Assembly (NCBI GenBank): GCA_963737365.1
Contig: CAVTSD010000001.1
Coordinates: 1,426,001 to 1,490,000, forward strand
Direction of reading: 5' to 3'
DNA from: Roseiarcus sp963737365
GTDB lineage: Bacteria; Pseudomonadota; Alphaproteobacteria; Rhizobiales; Beijerinckiaceae
DNA: 64,000 nucleotides
Positions 45,204 through 52,658 of this stretch are shown piece by piece. Under the pieces are notes generated by a model that was not told where the DNA came from, searched no databases, and worked only from the letters and a program-made list of their open reading frames with translations. Numbering within the stretch: the first letter of the stretch is position 1; every line of letters starts with the position of its first letter. Position numbers and translations under genes: made by a program.

Positions 45204-46360
45204 CAGGCGAGCGCCGCGCAGCCGTCGAAGGCAGCCTGCAGCCGCACCCGATCGAACGCACGCCCTTTCGCAATCACCAAAGGTTTATGCAGTCGACGCG
45301 GGGCAAATGGCGCCATCGACGCGCGTCCTTCACTCAGCTCAAAGCAGACCCAATGGGCTTTCGTCCGCACGAGGCCCTGGACGCGATCGACCTCGCCGAA
45401 ACTTCCTGTTGCGATCATCTCGAGGAGAAGCTCGATGTTGCGAGCGTCGCAAATCGCCGGTGGATCGGCGCTCCAGGAGTAGGCGGACCATGGCTGGGCT
45501 GCTCGCGCGTCATGACTCCCGTCGCCGTTAGGCGGCGCGCTTAGCTCGCGACTTTCCGCAAGCTCGAGCTCAACTCGCAACGCCGATTCGAGATCGCCAG
45601 GGTTGGGCGCTCTGCGGAACTTTCGCCATAGCGCGTTCGCGTCAATCGGCGTGACGAGGAACCAATGCTCCAACACCGCGAGACCCATCAGCGCGCCCAG
45701 AACGGTAAAACCGACGAGCTCAAATGAGCTCGCGTCGCTCCGGAGCGCGCGCTCAAACAGGAGGCATCCCACGATCGTCCCGCCCGTCACTGAAAAGGGA
45801 AAGAGAGCGTTCATCGGCCGACGCTTCATGAACGTCGCGAGATACCCAAGATGCTGGGGGAGCAAGTCTTCGCCAAGATTGGGGACCCCCAGAAAGACAT
45901 TCAGCTTCGCGCTCTCATGCATCAACCAGAGAATGAGATAGGTCCACAAAGCGAACCTGTTCGGCTGGCCAATGGTGAGCGTGAAGAGGACGAGCGCGCC
46001 TGCGGCGGCTAAGAGCTCATGATAAAGACTCGTGTCGACGGCTTGACGGAAGCGCGAGCGCCGCGCTGCGCCCGCAGAATACGCAGTCTTGTTCGGGCCG
46101 GTGACAAATCCGGTGTAGAACGCTAGCAGTTGACCCCCCCACAACACGATGCCGCAGGCAAAAGCGATATAGGCCGAGGATGCGGTGGTTACCGCCGCTG
46201 TCGTCGCAACGAGCCAGAGTGAGACGACAAGCAGCGCGATCGCCCCCAGCATGCTTCCCGCGAACGTGCGACGGTCTTGGCTGTCGAGATGCAGGATGAC
46301 GCCCGTCGAACCCAACCAGAGCGCGAGGGTCACCAGAACTGGCATGCCGTAGGCGATCAT
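45203..46360 (-). CDS. puhE: Photosynthetic complex assembly protein PuhE, with C-terminal extension
   Basis: A 385-residue membrane protein. The first 270 residues match PuhE (DUF3623): MIAYGMPVLVTLALWLGSTG, TGVILHLDS, WGGQLLAFYTGFVTGPN and LMHESAKLNVFLGVPNLGED, with seven or eight helices. It is needed for normal reaction-centre and antenna assembly in Rhodobacter. About 110 residues follow the last helix, beginning after ANALWRKF, with a variable linker and a compact end (EMIATGSFGEVDRVQGLVRT). This is longer than usual PuhE. ATG 46360 lies 11 bases after acsF. Confidence 0.88.
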   Translation of the reverse strand: MIAYGMPVLVTLALWLGSTGVILHLDSQDRRTFAGSMLGAIALLVVSLWLVATTAAVTTASSAYIAFACGIVLWGGQLLAFYTGFVTGPNKTAYSAGAARRSRFRQAVDTSLYHELLAAAGALVLFTLTIGQPNRFALWTYLILWLMHESAKLNVFLGVPNLGEDLLPQHLGYLATFMKRRPMNALFPFSVTGGTIVGCLLFERALRSDASSFELVGFTVLGALMGLAVLEHWFLVTPIDANALWRKFRRAPNPGDLESALRVELELAESRELSAPPNGDGSHDARAAQPWSAYSWSADPPAICDARNIELLLEMIATGSFGEVDRVQGLVRTKAHWVCFELSEGRASMAPFAPRRLHKPLVIAKGRAFDRVRLQAAFDGCAALA

Positions 46361-46370
46361 CCAAGCGCCC

Positions 46371-47432
46371 TCACCAGGCCGGCGCGAGACGGATATCGGC
46401 TGGAAGAGGATTGGCTTTGCTGGGCAACATGTAGAGGGCGCCGAAAGCAAGCGCCGCCGCCCCAGTCAGCCAAGCCTTGCGAAGCTTCCCCATCAAGCCG
46501 CCGCGAGCTTGCGCCTCTTCAATCGATCGCGCGATCTTACAGAGCCGCTCGAGACCGCGCTTGAACGCGGGATTGTCGATGTCGAGGGTGAGAGGGAAGG
46601 TTTGGCGCGAGATCTCCGAGGTCAGACGGAAGACGATGAAATCGTAATCCGTCGGATCCATGCCAATCGCCTTATGGAAAGCGGGACGGCAGTGATCGCG
46701 GACATACATGGTGGCGAAGACGGCAAGCAGGAAAAACTTGATCCAGTAGACGTTCATACCCGAGATCAGCTTCGGGTTGGCGCGCATGAGGAGCGCAAAC
46801 GCCTCGCCGTGGCGAAATTCGTCATTGCACCATTTCTCGAACCATTTGAAGATCGGGTGGAATCGTCGCTCGGGATGACGCTCAAGCTGCCGAAAGATCG
46901 TGATGTAGCGCGCATAGCCGATTTTCTCGGATAGATAAGTCGCGTAGAAAATGAACTTCGGCCGGAAGTATGTGTACTTCTTTGCTTTGGTGAGAAATCC
47001 GAGATCGACGCCAATATCGAAGTCCTTGAGCGTATCGTTGATGAACGCGGCGTGGCGGGCCTCGTCCCGGCTCATGAAAGTGAAGAGATCGCGGATGTCC
47101 TGGTTCTTGGCGCGCTTTTTCATTTCCGCGTAGAGAACGCAGCCCGAGAATTCCGCAGTGATCGAGCTGATCAGAAAGTCGCGGAACTCCTTGTCGAGAT
47201 CGGGCGGGAGATTTGAGAAGTCGGCATCGAACTCATCCGTTCGGATGAAATGTTTCTTGTTCGGGTCGGATCGCAACTCGGCGATCAGCGTATCCCACTC
47301 GGCGCGCACGGGAGCGACGTTCGTCTTGTCGAGCTCGGCGAAATCGGTGGTGTAGAAGCGCGGGCTGAGGACCGTGTCCTGCTGCGCCACTCGCGTTGAG
47401 TCGAACGTTTCTGCCTTGGGGGAAGCGTTCAT
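46371..47432 (-). CDS. acsF: Aerobic Mg-protoporphyrin IX monomethyl ester cyclase
   Basis: A 353-residue di-iron oxygenase that closes the fifth ring of chlorophylls using O2. The carboxylate-His pairs are in RDEARHAAFINDTLK and NDEFRHGEAFALLMR, with a further Glu in SSITAEFSGCVLYAEMKK. A C-terminal helix (AWLTGAAALAFGALYML) may touch the membrane. ATG 47432 overlaps the upstream small gene as ATGA. Oxygen-dependent cyclase here, with no anaerobic bchE in the window, suggests pigment can be made with air. Confidence 0.95.
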   Translation of the reverse strand: MNASPKAETFDSTRVAQQDTVLSPRFYTTDFAELDKTNVAPVRAEWDTLIAELRSDPNKKHFIRTDEFDADFSNLPPDLDKEFRDFLISSITAEFSGCVLYAEMKKRAKNQDIRDLFTFMSRDEARHAAFINDTLKDFDIGVDLGFLTKAKKYTYFRPKFIFYATYLSEKIGYARYITIFRQLERHPERRFHPIFKWFEKWCNDEFRHGEAFALLMRANPKLISGMNVYWIKFFLLAVFATMYVRDHCRPAFHKAIGMDPTDYDFIVFRLTSEISRQTFPLTLDIDNPAFKRGLERLCKIARSIEEAQARGGLMGKLRKAWLTGAAALAFGALYMLPSKANPLPADIRLAPAW

Positions 47433-47734
47433 AGCCGTCTCCTCTCGGTGAAGCTGACGTCGTAGAGCTCGCCGAGCTCGAAATTGCTGGCGAGGCGAGT
47501 CCAGATCCGTTCAGGCAGCCCCGCTCTAGTAATTGTCGCGGTGCGCCGGACGATAATTCGCTCGCCGAAAGGCGGGTCGGTCGGCGGATCGCGTACGAGG
47601 ACCTCGTCGCCAGGCCGAAGCTCATAGTCGCCGTCAATCACGACATGCGCCTCAAGCGTTTCCGCCGAGCGCTCAATCTCGACGGTGCAGGGCGACTCGA
47701 AAGTGCGCCGCCGCAGGGCGGGCATGAGGCTCAT
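47429..47734 (-). CDS. Small conserved protein between puhC and acsF
   Basis: A 101-residue soluble protein starting MSLMPALRRRTFESPCTVEI. It has an acidic centre (AHVVIDGDYELRPGDEVLVR) of beta strands and a basic end, TERRRL, just before TGA. It overlaps puhC and acsF by four bases on each side, so it is fully coupled to both. Genes of this size occur at this spot in other alphaproteobacterial clusters but have no assigned function. A scaffold or stability role for the cyclase is only a guess. Confidence 0.78.
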   Translation of the reverse strand: MSLMPALRRRTFESPCTVEIERSAETLEAHVVIDGDYELRPGDEVLVRDPPTDPPFGERIIVRRTATITRAGLPERIWTRLASNFELGELYDVSFTERRRL

Positions 47735-48195
47735 TTCTGCTCTCCGGAGACAAAGAGCCGGGCAAAAGCGCCCGCGTTTGTTTCGCCGAAGGCCTCGAGA
47801 GCGACATCCCGGCCCGTCGTCGGGTCGTCGAGCGACATACCGCCGTCGCTCCATCGGGTAAGCAGGAACGGCGTTGTGTCGTCGATTCCCGAGCGCCGGC
47901 GCTCTTGAGCAAGACCGCGGAGCGTCGCGCGCATGAAACCGTTGGTTGCTGGGGCGATCGTATAAATTACAGCCCTGTCGCTTGCCCGGCGCACAAGCAC
48001 GGAACCGTTTTGCTGGTCATCAAAGCGCAGCGAAAGGCTTTGGACAGGGCTTGCGACCGGCATCGGGGTCTTTCCGATGCCAGTGAGTCGCGCTGTGGTC
48101 GCGCCGACCAGCGTGAGAGCAATCAACGCGGCGGCCGCGAGCAAGACCTGTTTCGGCATTCCGGGCGGGGGGAGCTTGATAGCGGTGTCGCTCAT
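47731..48195 (-). CDS. puhC: Photosynthetic complex assembly protein PuhC
   Basis: A 154-residue protein with a cytoplasmic N-terminus (MSDTAIKLPPPGMPKQVLLA), one helix (LAAAALIALTLVGATTARLT) and a periplasmic domain (SLRFDDQQNGSVLVRRASDR, then FMRATLRGLAQERRRSGI) typical of PuhC. PuhC helps organise LH1 around the reaction centre. It lies 11 bases after puhB and overlaps the next gene by four. Confidence 0.88.
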   Translation of the reverse strand: MSDTAIKLPPPGMPKQVLLAAAALIALTLVGATTARLTGIGKTPMPVASPVQSLSLRFDDQQNGSVLVRRASDRAVIYTIAPATNGFMRATLRGLAQERRRSGIDDTTPFLLTRWSDGGMSLDDPTTGRDVALEAFGETNAGAFARLFVSGEQK

Positions 48196-48206
48196 TGACT
48201 CTCTCC

Positions 48207-48866
48207 TTAAGCCGGCGCTTGTTCCGGAAGCGCGATAGAGCCTGCGCGCGCGCCCACGCCCACTACGATCTCCCTTGCGATCGCGCCTTCGGGCTGGCCG
48301 GCGGCTTCATGAAGCGCGCGGCTCAAAGCCTCGGCGACAGCGGCGACGTTGGCCACGGAGCGTATCGAGGGCTCGGGGTTGGCAAAGTGAAACGGACGCG
48401 CATGCGGCCAGAGCACGAAATATCCAATCCGGGCGCTGGAAGTCAGCTTGACCGGAATGTCTCCCGTTCCATCGCCGTAGGCGCAGGTGGAGGCGGAGAC
48501 GATCTGCTTGAAGGGGATATTGATGAAGACCGGCAGCGCAACGCCAATCTTCATGACGACGCGGCGAGACGTGACGACGTAGAGCGTCGTGCGCGCTGAG
48601 AGGTAGCTGAGGAGAGCGACCAGCGCCAGGGCGGCAGCCCCGATTCCGATCGTTTTCGCCGCGACCAGCGCGGCGGCGCTCCACCCCGAGTCGCCCGCCG
48701 CCGAATACACGTTCCAAACGGTCAGCGCGGCAAAATAGAGGATGACGAAATCGGCGCGATAGGCTCGGCGCGCCAGGCTGACCCATCGTGGCCTGCCATG
48801 CCAGAGAATACGCTCCCCGGCCGGGATGTCGTGGGGCAGCAACTTTTCCAGATTGACCGCTTTCAT
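48207..48866 (-). CDS. puhB: Photosynthetic complex assembly protein PuhB
   Basis: A 219-residue membrane protein with an N-terminal ERILWHGRPRWVSLARRAYR, two or three helices (FVILYFAALTVWNVYSAA, IGAAALALVALLSYLS) and a PH-like cytoplasmic domain (TTLYVVTSRRVVMKIGVALP). PuhB promotes reaction-centre assembly. It overlaps puhA by four bases. Confidence 0.92.
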   Translation of the reverse strand: MKAVNLEKLLPHDIPAGERILWHGRPRWVSLARRAYRADFVILYFAALTVWNVYSAAGDSGWSAAALVAAKTIGIGAAALALVALLSYLSARTTLYVVTSRRVVMKIGVALPVFINIPFKQIVSASTCAYGDGTGDIPVKLTSSARIGYFVLWPHARPFHFANPEPSIRSVANVAAVAEALSRALHEAAGQPEGAIAREIVVGVGARAGSIALPEQAPA

Positions 48867-49624
48867 ATCAAAGGCTCCGTACGCGCCGCTGTCGCATAGA
48901 GCATCCCGCCGCCGTAATAGGCCATGATCTTGTCTTCCTCGAGCAGCGTGACTTTGTCAGGGTTGCGTAGCGCCGGCACCCCAGCGAACTGACCGGGAAG
49001 CAAGGCGGCGACGCCAATACGACCACGCTTCGCGTCGACGTTCGCGAAGGTCGCTGGCAGCAGCACGCGCCTGCCTTCGGCGATCTCGACTTCGTAGTAG
49101 CGAAGAAGGCACTCCGCCCGATCGACCCAGAGGTCGCGAACGATTCCAGCCTGACCGCGATCCGCCCCCCAAGCCGTGAACCCGATAGGGCTCACGCTGT
49201 CGGCAGGTACGCCATAATTGGTCGCCACGCGGAGCGGGACAATCAGGTCATGGCCGTCGGCTGCCTTGGCGGTCTCATCCGCCCGCTCGGCATAGCTGCC
49301 CGGCCCGACAGCCGCGAACATCGGATCGCCGTTGGGTTGGAGCGGTGCGCCCGGCCACGGCTCCGTCTTTGTCGCATTGAGCGGACGCGTATCGGCTCGA
49401 AAATTCGGGGCCAATACCTCGCGGCCGTCCGCGCGGCGGAAGACCTTCGGGCTGGGGATCCAGATGACGTCGCGAGCCCGGAGGCGCGGCTCGGCCTCGC
49501 TCTCGAGCGGATAGCCTTCACGACGATCCTCGCGCCTCAGATAGAAAACGAGGCCGGAAAAGAAAAGCCAGAACGCGTAGAGGACGATCTGTGCAACATC
49601 CAGATTGCCGATGGAGCCTCTCAT
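48863..49624 (-). CDS. puhA: Photosynthetic reaction centre H subunit
   Basis: A 253-residue subunit with one N-terminal helix (IVLYAFWLFFSGLVFYLRRE) and a cytoplasmic beta-barrel domain. YLRREDRREGYPLESEA, then DGHDLIVPLRVATNYGVPAD and GIVRDLWVDRAECLLRYYEV, are the family landmarks; acidic residues in this domain guide protons to the secondary quinone. It overlaps lhaA and puhB by four bases each. Confidence 0.95.
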   Translation of the reverse strand: MRGSIGNLDVAQIVLYAFWLFFSGLVFYLRREDRREGYPLESEAEPRLRARDVIWIPSPKVFRRADGREVLAPNFRADTRPLNATKTEPWPGAPLQPNGDPMFAAVGPGSYAERADETAKAADGHDLIVPLRVATNYGVPADSVSPIGFTAWGADRGQAGIVRDLWVDRAECLLRYYEVEIAEGRRVLLPATFANVDAKRGRIGVAALLPGQFAGVPALRNPDKVTLLEEDKIMAYYGGGMLYATAARTEPLI

Positions 49625-51078
49625 TGTCGTAAGTCTCCAGACCGAAGCCCCGCCACGACAGCTGGGCCAAAACTCGCGCGCGTTGAAACGCGCATATCCG
49701 TGCTGGCGCGCACAAGCGGCCCGATGACGACGAGCGTGGCGACCAGGAGCATGATTTCGATGGAATAGACGATCGTGTAGCCGGTCACCGGGTCAGAAAG
49801 AGCGTCGCCGAAGGCGCCGCGCGCGGCGAGCGATGAGCCGAGATCGTTCACAACACCGCTGAAGGCGATCGCGAGTCCGGCCGCTGTCGACTGCGCGGCG
49901 CCCCAGGCGCCGAGCGCGAGGCCCCGATCCTCGGGCTTCGCGAACGCCATGGACGCCGTCAAGGTTCCGTGAGCAAAGAGGCCGCCGCCAAAGCCGATTA
50001 AAGCTACGCCAAATGCGAACAGCGGTCGCGAGTTGAGCGGCGCCGAGAAGATGACGCTGCAGAAGGCGACAATGCCGACGAGCACGCCCGATCCGGCGAC
50101 ACGGTGGGGGTCCGCGCCGAGGTTCAGGCGGCGGGCGGCGAGGGCAAGGCCGGCGCCGCCGCCCACCGCAAGCATCGCGGTCAAGGCCGTGGTCGCGCTG
50201 ACCGGAAGATGCAGGATCTTTCCGCCGTAGGGTTCAAGCAGAATGTCCTGCATGCTGAAACCCGCGGTGCCGAGCGCAGTCGCGATCAACCGCCGGCGGG
50301 TGCGGGCCGTGGTCGCAAAGGCGTTCCACGCGTCGCGGAAGGTGCCGCGCGCCGGCCTCGACGCGGCCGCGGTCGAAATGCGCGGCTCCTGCTTCCAGAG
50401 CGCGGCGCAATTGAGAACCATCGTGACGACTGCGGCGCCCTGCACCACCTGTATCAGCCGAACCTCGCTGAAATGTCTCAGCAGCAGGCCAAAGACGACC
50501 GCGCTGATCGCCATGCCTGCAAGCAACATGGCGCACAAAAGGGCGACAACGCGCGGCCTTGCGCGCTCCGGAGCAAGATCGGTGGCCAGAGCGAGTCCGA
50601 CTGTCTGGACAGTGTGCAGTCCGGCGCCCACGAGAAGGAACGCCAGAGCGGCCGCGACTTGGCCCGCCCAGAGTGGCCCTGTCGTGTCGCCGGAGAGGAT
50701 GAGCAGCGCGAAAGGCATGATCGCGAAGCCGCCGAACTGCGACATCGTCCCGAACCAGATGAATGGCACCCGCCGCCAGCCAAGCACGGAGCGATGATTG
50801 TCTGAACGGTAACCGATCAAAGCCCGCAACGGCGCAAACAGGAGCGGCAACGCCAGCATGCCGGCGACGATCCACGAGGGCACGGCGAGCTCGACGATCA
50901 TCACCCGGTTCAACGTGCCGATCAGGAGCACCGCCGCCATGCCGACGGTAACCTGAAAGAGCGAGAGGCGCAGAAGTCGAAGAAGCGGCAGCTCGGGCGT
51001 CGCCGCATCGGCGAAAGGAAGCACATGAGGCCCGAGCTTCATGAAACTTTGAACGATGGCGGCGGATGCCCGGCTCAT
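49621..51078 (-). CDS. lhaA: LH1 assembly factor LhaA (PucC/BCH2 family)
   Basis: A 485-residue, 12-helix membrane protein of the PucC branch of MFS-like proteins that delivers bacteriochlorophyll or assembles LH1. LIGTLNRVMIVELAVPSWIV, YRSDNHRSVLGWRRVPFIWF and DILLEPYGGKILHLPVSATT identify the family. ATG 51078 (MSRASAAIVQSFMKL) overlaps the bchM stop as ATGA; the longer upstream frame is unlikely. A second family member lies at 62027. Confidence 0.93.
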   Translation of the reverse strand: MSRASAAIVQSFMKLGPHVLPFADAATPELPLLRLLRLSLFQVTVGMAAVLLIGTLNRVMIVELAVPSWIVAGMLALPLLFAPLRALIGYRSDNHRSVLGWRRVPFIWFGTMSQFGGFAIMPFALLILSGDTTGPLWAGQVAAALAFLLVGAGLHTVQTVGLALATDLAPERARPRVVALLCAMLLAGMAISAVVFGLLLRHFSEVRLIQVVQGAAVVTMVLNCAALWKQEPRISTAAASRPARGTFRDAWNAFATTARTRRRLIATALGTAGFSMQDILLEPYGGKILHLPVSATTALTAMLAVGGGAGLALAARRLNLGADPHRVAGSGVLVGIVAFCSVIFSAPLNSRPLFAFGVALIGFGGGLFAHGTLTASMAFAKPEDRGLALGAWGAAQSTAAGLAIAFSGVVNDLGSSLAARGAFGDALSDPVTGYTIVYSIEIMLLVATLVVIGPLVRASTDMRVSTRASFGPAVVAGLRSGDLRQ

Positions 51079-51779
51079 AGGCGAGTGAGCTCCGCGGCCT
51101 GAGAAATATAGAATCCCCTGTGGATCCGGCTCACCCGACCAACGCTCCAGCTGGCGAGCTCCCCTTGGTCCTCGAACCATCGCTTAAGGGCAGGCATTGA
51201 GATCGGGGCTATCGACGGAGCGCGATTGCCTCGGGGGAAAAGCCTTCCCAGGGCGTGCATCACCGATAGCGCCGGTGTGCGAGGCGCCACAGTGAAGACG
51301 ATCGCAGATCGCGTCCGCGTGGCGAGCGTCGAAACGATGCGCGCGATGTCCTGTCCTTCATAATGGATAAGACTGTCCATCGCGACGACGAAGTCGAATT
51401 CGCCAAGCGACGAATCGAGCATATCGCCCACCGCGAAGGTCGCAGCTCCTCGGCCCGTGCTGGTCGGCGCTCTTTCCTGTGCGAGTCCGACCAGAGTCGG
51501 CGAGACGTCGACACCGACCACCGTCGCGCCTCGCTTGGCCAGTTCGAACGCGAGCGCGCCGGTCCCGCAACCGGCGTCGAGAACGCGGCTTCCCTGAAGG
51601 TCGAGCGGCAGCCAGTCGAGAATCGTCGCGCGCATTGCGTCGCGCCCGACGCGCACAGTGGCGCGGACCCGGCTGAGCGGCGCGTCCGATGTCATGCGCT
51701 TCCACATGTCGACGGCGGTCCTGTCGAAATACTGCTCGAGCTGGTCGCGTCGGGCGAAGTAAGTCGCGCTGGTCATCAA
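51075..51779 (-). CDS. bchM: Mg-protoporphyrin IX O-methyltransferase
   Basis: A 234-residue SAM enzyme that methylates the ring-C propionate of Mg-protoporphyrin. DYLPL-type positions give SRVLDAGCGTGALAFELAKR, TVVGVDVSPTLVGLAQERA and FDFVVAMDSLIHYEGQDI, the standard motifs I to III. The N-terminus MTSATYFARRDQLEQYFDRT also fits BchM. It overlaps bchL and lhaA by four bases. Confidence 0.95.
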   Translation of the reverse strand: MMTSATYFARRDQLEQYFDRTAVDMWKRMTSDAPLSRVRATVRVGRDAMRATILDWLPLDLQGSRVLDAGCGTGALAFELAKRGATVVGVDVSPTLVGLAQERAPTSTGRGAATFAVGDMLDSSLGEFDFVVAMDSLIHYEGQDIARIVSTLATRTRSAIVFTVAPRTPALSVMHALGRLFPRGNRAPSIAPISMPALKRWFEDQGELASWSVGRVSRIHRGFYISQAAELTRL

Positions 51780-52658
51780 TCGAAGCCCAGGAATTCAAAG
51801 AGGTCGCGATCTTTCATTGGCTTGGCCGGGAGCGGCTCGACGCCCTCCCAAAGCCGCTCGGCGAGGGAGAGATATTCGTTCTTCACCGCCTCCAGCTCCG
51901 GTGATGTGTCCATCTCGAACAGGGTCGACTTCTTGAGCCGGCTGCGGCGCACCACGTCGAGGTCGCGGAAATGCGCGAGGCGTTGTAGTCCGACGGCGGA
52001 ATTGTAGCGGTCGATCTCGTTCGTGTCGGAGCTGCGATTCGCAATGACGCCGCCCAGACGCACCTGATAGTTCCGCGACTTGGCGTCGATCGCCGAGACG
52101 ATGCGGTTCATGGCGAAGATGGAGTCGAAATCGTTCGCGGTCACGATCAATGCACGCTCGGCGTGTTGGAGGGGTGAAGCAAAGCCCCCGCAGACCACGT
52201 CGCCGAGCACATCGAAAATGACGACGTCGGTGTCTTCGAGCAGCCGGTGCTCTTTGAGAAGCTTCACCGTCTGGCCGACGACATAGCCGCCGCATCCCGT
52301 GCCCGCCGGCGGTCCGCCCGCCTCCACGCACATGACGCCCGCGTAGCCGGTTGCGACAAAGTCCTCGACCCGCAGTTCCTCGCTATGGAACTGCACCGAA
52401 CTCGAGCGCGTCGATCACCGTCGGCGCGAGACGCTTGGTCAGCGTAAAGGTTGAATCGTGTTTTGGGTCGCAACCGATCTGCAGAACCCGGTGTCCGAGC
52501 TTGGCGAAAGCGACGGACAGATTGGACGAGGTCGTGCTCTTGCCAATCCCCCCCTTGCCGTAAACCGCAAACACCTTCGCGGCGCCGATCTCGATGTTAG
52601 GATCGAGCTCGACCTGGACTGAGCCCAGGGGCCTTGCGTTTCTGATTGGAATGTTCAT
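51776..52658 (-). CDS. bchL: Dark-operative protochlorophyllide reductase iron protein, frameshifted
   Basis: NifH-like ATPase that feeds electrons to BchNB. VFAVYGKGGIGKSTTSSNLS, LQIGCDPKHDSTFTL, MCVEAGGPPAGTGCGGYV and DVLGDVVCGGFASPLQHAER are complete. At 52398-52403 the minus strand reads GAGTTC in place of GAGTC; correction gives TVIDALESVQFHSEELRVED and 293 residues, the normal size. As read, the gene stops at 52383 and would abolish light-independent reduction. ATG 52658 overlaps bchH as ATGA. Confidence 0.93.
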
